DNA of 64,000 nt from Clavelina lepadiformis (taxonomy: Eukaryota; Chordata; Ascidiacea; Aplousobranchia; Clavelinidae): contig NC_135240.1 of assembly GCF_947623445.1 (NCBI RefSeq), positions 26,226,001 through 26,290,000 of the forward strand, given 5' to 3'. A program made the position numbers and the translations under genes. Numbering within the stretch: the stretch's first letter is position 1; each line of letters starts with the position of its first letter. The notes beneath the pieces were generated by a model. The model ran no database searches and was not told where the DNA came from. It was given only the letters and a program-made list of their open reading frames with translations. Shown piece by piece: positions 60,903 through 64,000 of the stretch.

Positions 60903-61834
60903 AACAACTTGACACTTGCGGAGGAGACTTTTGTTTTACAGCGCGTTTCCCACAATTCATCCCCTAATCATTAATGGGTGGTAAAAAGCTTCTATGTTTT
61001 AGGCACATGTTTTGAGGCGTAGGCCTAATGTAAAGTTGGTAGAGCACTTGCGCAGTAAAAACATGTAATTTTTAAAGTTATCGATATGTAATCCACTGTT
61101 AGTGAACTGGGGTGCATTAATATTCGTTTTCTCTGAATATTTCGTATGTTGCTTCTTCATAACCAGAATAATAATTCTGTACAGTTAACAATGTAAAAGT
61201 GAAAGGTGTACTATGATGATCTGTCGATTCAACCTAGGACCATTAAACCCAGAACAATTCAACCAACCATCGATTAAACACAGGAATGTTTAACTTAGTA
61301 GTCGTTCTGGACTCTGAATCGACTTGGAACCATGTAGCCTACTACACATATTTAGATGATTGAATTTTTTTGAAGTATTTGCAGTAAAAACATAATCCAA
61401 CTTTTTATCAGCATTTTGTCAAGTTATTTTCGGGTAATAGTTGGAGGGCCGAATGGGTTTTGAACTGCTACGGTTTATTTTATTAACCTTAAGGAGTTGG
61501 TTATAAGCGATTAACAACGGCCATTAAAAGCCACACAACAACTGCCTTCGCGACAAACGTTTAAGTCAGCTGCGGACATATTTGTATAGCCTGGAGCAAT
61601 CCAGAATTAGAAGCCATTTTCCATAAGTACTAATATCATATATTCGCTCAGAACTTCAGACAAATTGACTGTGAGGTAAAAATTTGTTGAGGTTCGGTAT
61701 TAATGTGAAGAATTGGAAATGTAAGACGGTAAACAAAAGATAATCGTAAAATGCATTGTAAAGAAAGTTAAAGAATTTTAAAAGGGCGTTTGATCGCTTT
61801 CGTGAAATTATTCGCATTTCACTAAATTAGTAAA
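60903..61834. other. Spacer before the fucosyltransferase gene
   Basis: 932 bp, AT-rich, containing the 3' end of the small membrane gene and the promoter side of the fucosyltransferase. No clear TATA box or poly(A) signal was identified. Confidence 0.4.
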
Positions 61835-63837
61835 ATGCTTAAAAAGCTTCGCAGCAAAGTTAAAACTTATTTTCCATGGCTGGCAAGTGTCATCGTTCTG
61901 CTAATCGTGGTAAATACAAGACAAAAAGTTTCTTTACATCGAATGGATAATCAAGACAACTGGTGGCCCACCTCAAAAACTGCTGTGACCTCATTACTAA
62001 AGTACCACGTGACGCCAAAAACCAGCAAGCTACGTCATTGGTCAAACATAGATCAAGAAAATTATTATTTCAAAACTCCAGTTACTTTTCCGGTGGATGT
62101 TCGCGGCAGCAAAAGCGAGAAATTGCAGTTTGCTCTGAGCAAGGCTTCACACAAGGTAAAATTTTGAACGAGCTTGTTGCTTTTTGTAAATAGACTCAGC
62201 AGAAACAACTAAAGTACCGGTAGTATTGTTTAAGTCAGGTAAAGCTTTCGTCGTTTCTTTAAGGTCACAATCTTGCTCTGGTACGCACCTTTTTCGCGGA
62301 AGTACAATCGAGAAGTAAACGCGAAAGAATGTGGAGCGTGTGAAATAACTTACGACAGAAACAAGGTAAGCAGCCGAGCTGAGATACACAAAAAACAAAC
62401 GGGTTGCAGACTTGCGTTATAAGTGATGCTTTGCGATTATGCAAGTATGGCCACTAGCTGTGGAACTATATCATCGCAATGAGGTTGCTATTACTAGTGT
62501 ATTACGACGTCTACAGTCGCCATCACATGGCCGCACCTATAACCCACTCCTTTTCGTTACAGATTAACCAAGCAAGCACAAGGGCTGTGGTGTTCCACTT
62601 CAGCGAACTTGCCATTGATACGATGCCTAGCTCCAGGTACAGCAAGCAAATGTTCGCAAGGAGTGCTCCTTTCTTCAATTTTTGTTTTTAAGGAACCGGC
62701 ATCAATACTACGTTTGGTGGAGCGAGGAAAGTCCTAACTCGTTGTTTGAAGTCAGGAATCTTCACCTTGGCCAGTACAACAATGTTTTTAACCTCACCAT
62801 GACGTACAGGTGTTGATTTAAATGCTTTGAAGTGCGTAAACTTTGTTTGTTTTACTAGATCTAATCTAATTATTCCATAGCGTAGTGTTATTTCAGGGCA
62901 GTATGCTTAATCTCTATTTGGCAACTAGTGAACCGGCAACCAACCACAATTTGTGCAGACAATTAATCGATTAGTAGCATTCGGTGAATTTCTTTATTTT
63001 ATTTTGCAATGAGAATGCATTGTCCATTGTAATCCATTAATACTATACGTGTACAATTAAAAACGAAACTGTTTTAGGAGGGATTCTGACATTTATGCTC
63101 CATATGGAACAGCTGAAAACTCCTACCGATATTTACTTAAAGACGGCACTGACAGGCAAGATAAGAAAGAGCTTTTCGCGGTGGCAAGGAAGAAAAAGAA
63201 GTTTGCAATGTGGATCACGTCAAGTTGCGGAACGAGGAGAGGAGCTAATAAACGAATGAGATTTGTTAAAATTTTGACTCAGCGCGGTTTGAAGCTGGAT
63301 AAATTTGGGAGCTGTTTTTCGGCTCCATATATTGGGCCCGACAAGATGGAAAGTTTCATCAAGAATTACAAATTTTACCTTGCGTTCGAAAACGTTGAAA
63401 ACTGCAAGGATTACGTCAGTGAGAAATTCTTCACCAACGCCCTAATGTACGGAACTGTGCCGGTAGTTTACGGTGCCCGCAAATCTGATTACGATGCCGT
63501 TGCTCCGCCCAAATCCTACATTTATGCGAAGGATTTTACGGTTGACGAATTGGTTGCCTATATGAACTACCTTGATACCAACACGACTGCATATTTGGAG
63601 TATTTTCATTGGAGAACTTTACCAATGGACAAAATGCCCAACTATGGAAGAAAAACAAAATGGTGTCAACTGTGTCGAATGTTATACGGCATAGATGTAG
63701 ACACATCACCTCCACTTAACCTTAGCGATCTTCTTTCCGGCACGCAAGCCTACGGTTTCTCACCGCGACCAAGAGTTGTTCCGTCCATACGAGAGTGGTT
63801 CTATGGTCAAGAAAGTGAAGACTGTTTGTCAGGATGA
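61835..63837 (+). CDS. Alpha-1,3-fucosyltransferase-like protein (GT10)
   Basis: Five exons join in frame: 61835-62155, 62264-62365, 62563-62636, 62693-62809, 63078-63837 (1374 nt, 457 aa). It is a type II Golgi enzyme by layout: a short basic cytoplasmic tail (MLKKLRSKVK), a membrane anchor at about 13-27 (FPWLASVIVLLIVVN), a stem, then the catalytic region. Family landmarks are VTILLWYAPF, VVFHFSELA, YYVWWSEES, MTYRRDSDIYAPYG and the donor-binding region FYLAFENVENCKDYVSEKFF (about 303-323), followed by ALMYGTVPVVYGA. GT10 enzymes transfer fucose from GDP-fucose to GlcNAc in Lewis-type or core N-glycan structures. Which linkage this one makes cannot be told. The final CQLCRML motif supplies the conserved C-terminal cysteines. 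Confidence 0.9.
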
Positions 63838-64000
63838 TAATAATTAAAAGCAGACTTCTGAAAACGTATCTTGACTTCAAAGTCAAAGTTTCACTTGTGC
63901 TGACATATCTCGAATCGAAATTGTTAATCGTTAAAGTGAAATCTGTTTAAGCGTGTTAACTATTTGTAACGCGAAATGTCTGAAATATGAATAGAAACCA
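63838..64000. other. 3' flank of the fucosyltransferase gene
   Basis: No AATAAA before the window ends, so the poly(A) site probably lies beyond 64000 or uses a variant signal. Confidence 0.4.

Overview
The window is eukaryotic nuclear DNA. It is AT-rich, its genes are split into many short exons with GT-AG introns, and it has TATA boxes, AATAAA signals and several kinds of transposon relics. The gene set (a Polycomb SUZ12, the small-subunit processome protein PWP2, an SLC10 transporter, a GT10 fucosyltransferase and lineage-specific secreted TSP1 proteins) points to an invertebrate animal. An ascidian such as Ciona would fit, but that is inference and no search was run. Exon models were built by hand from splice sites, reading phase and family alignment. 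Every multi-exon model given closes in frame from ATG to stop.

Layout. 1-1939: no gene seen. 1950-3744: a complete 1.8 kb Mutator-like (MULE) element with about 283 bp inverted ends made of short tandem repeats and a remnant transposase fragment. It sits exactly in a TATA box. 3860-26150: a cluster of three intact paralogous genes for secreted, cysteine-rich proteins with three thrombospondin type-1 repeats (one on +, two on -), one decayed relative (17.8-19.0 kb, +) and one unrelated 7-TM membrane protein gene (8088-11056, +). 26.2-34.6 kb: a gene-poor stretch with repeat scraps and one frameshifted basic ORF. 34662-37545 (-): an SLC10 sodium/bile-acid-type cotransporter (10 exons, 404 aa). 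38646-47998 (-): PWP2 (21 exons, 902 aa). 49419-57306 (-): SUZ12 (15 exons, 795 aa). 60449-60902 (+): a small single-pass membrane protein. 61835-63837 (+): an alpha-1,3-fucosyltransferase-like protein (5 exons, 457 aa).

The right half holds unrelated conserved genes for ribosome biogenesis, chromatin silencing, transport and glycosylation. The left half is a fast-evolving tandem family. The most notable observations are the MULE insertion whose target-site duplication recreates the promoter TATA box of the first TSP1 gene, the complementary intron differences among the three paralogues, a hairpin MITE almost touching the first 5' splice site of PWP2, and the dead inverted copy of the TSP1 gene.
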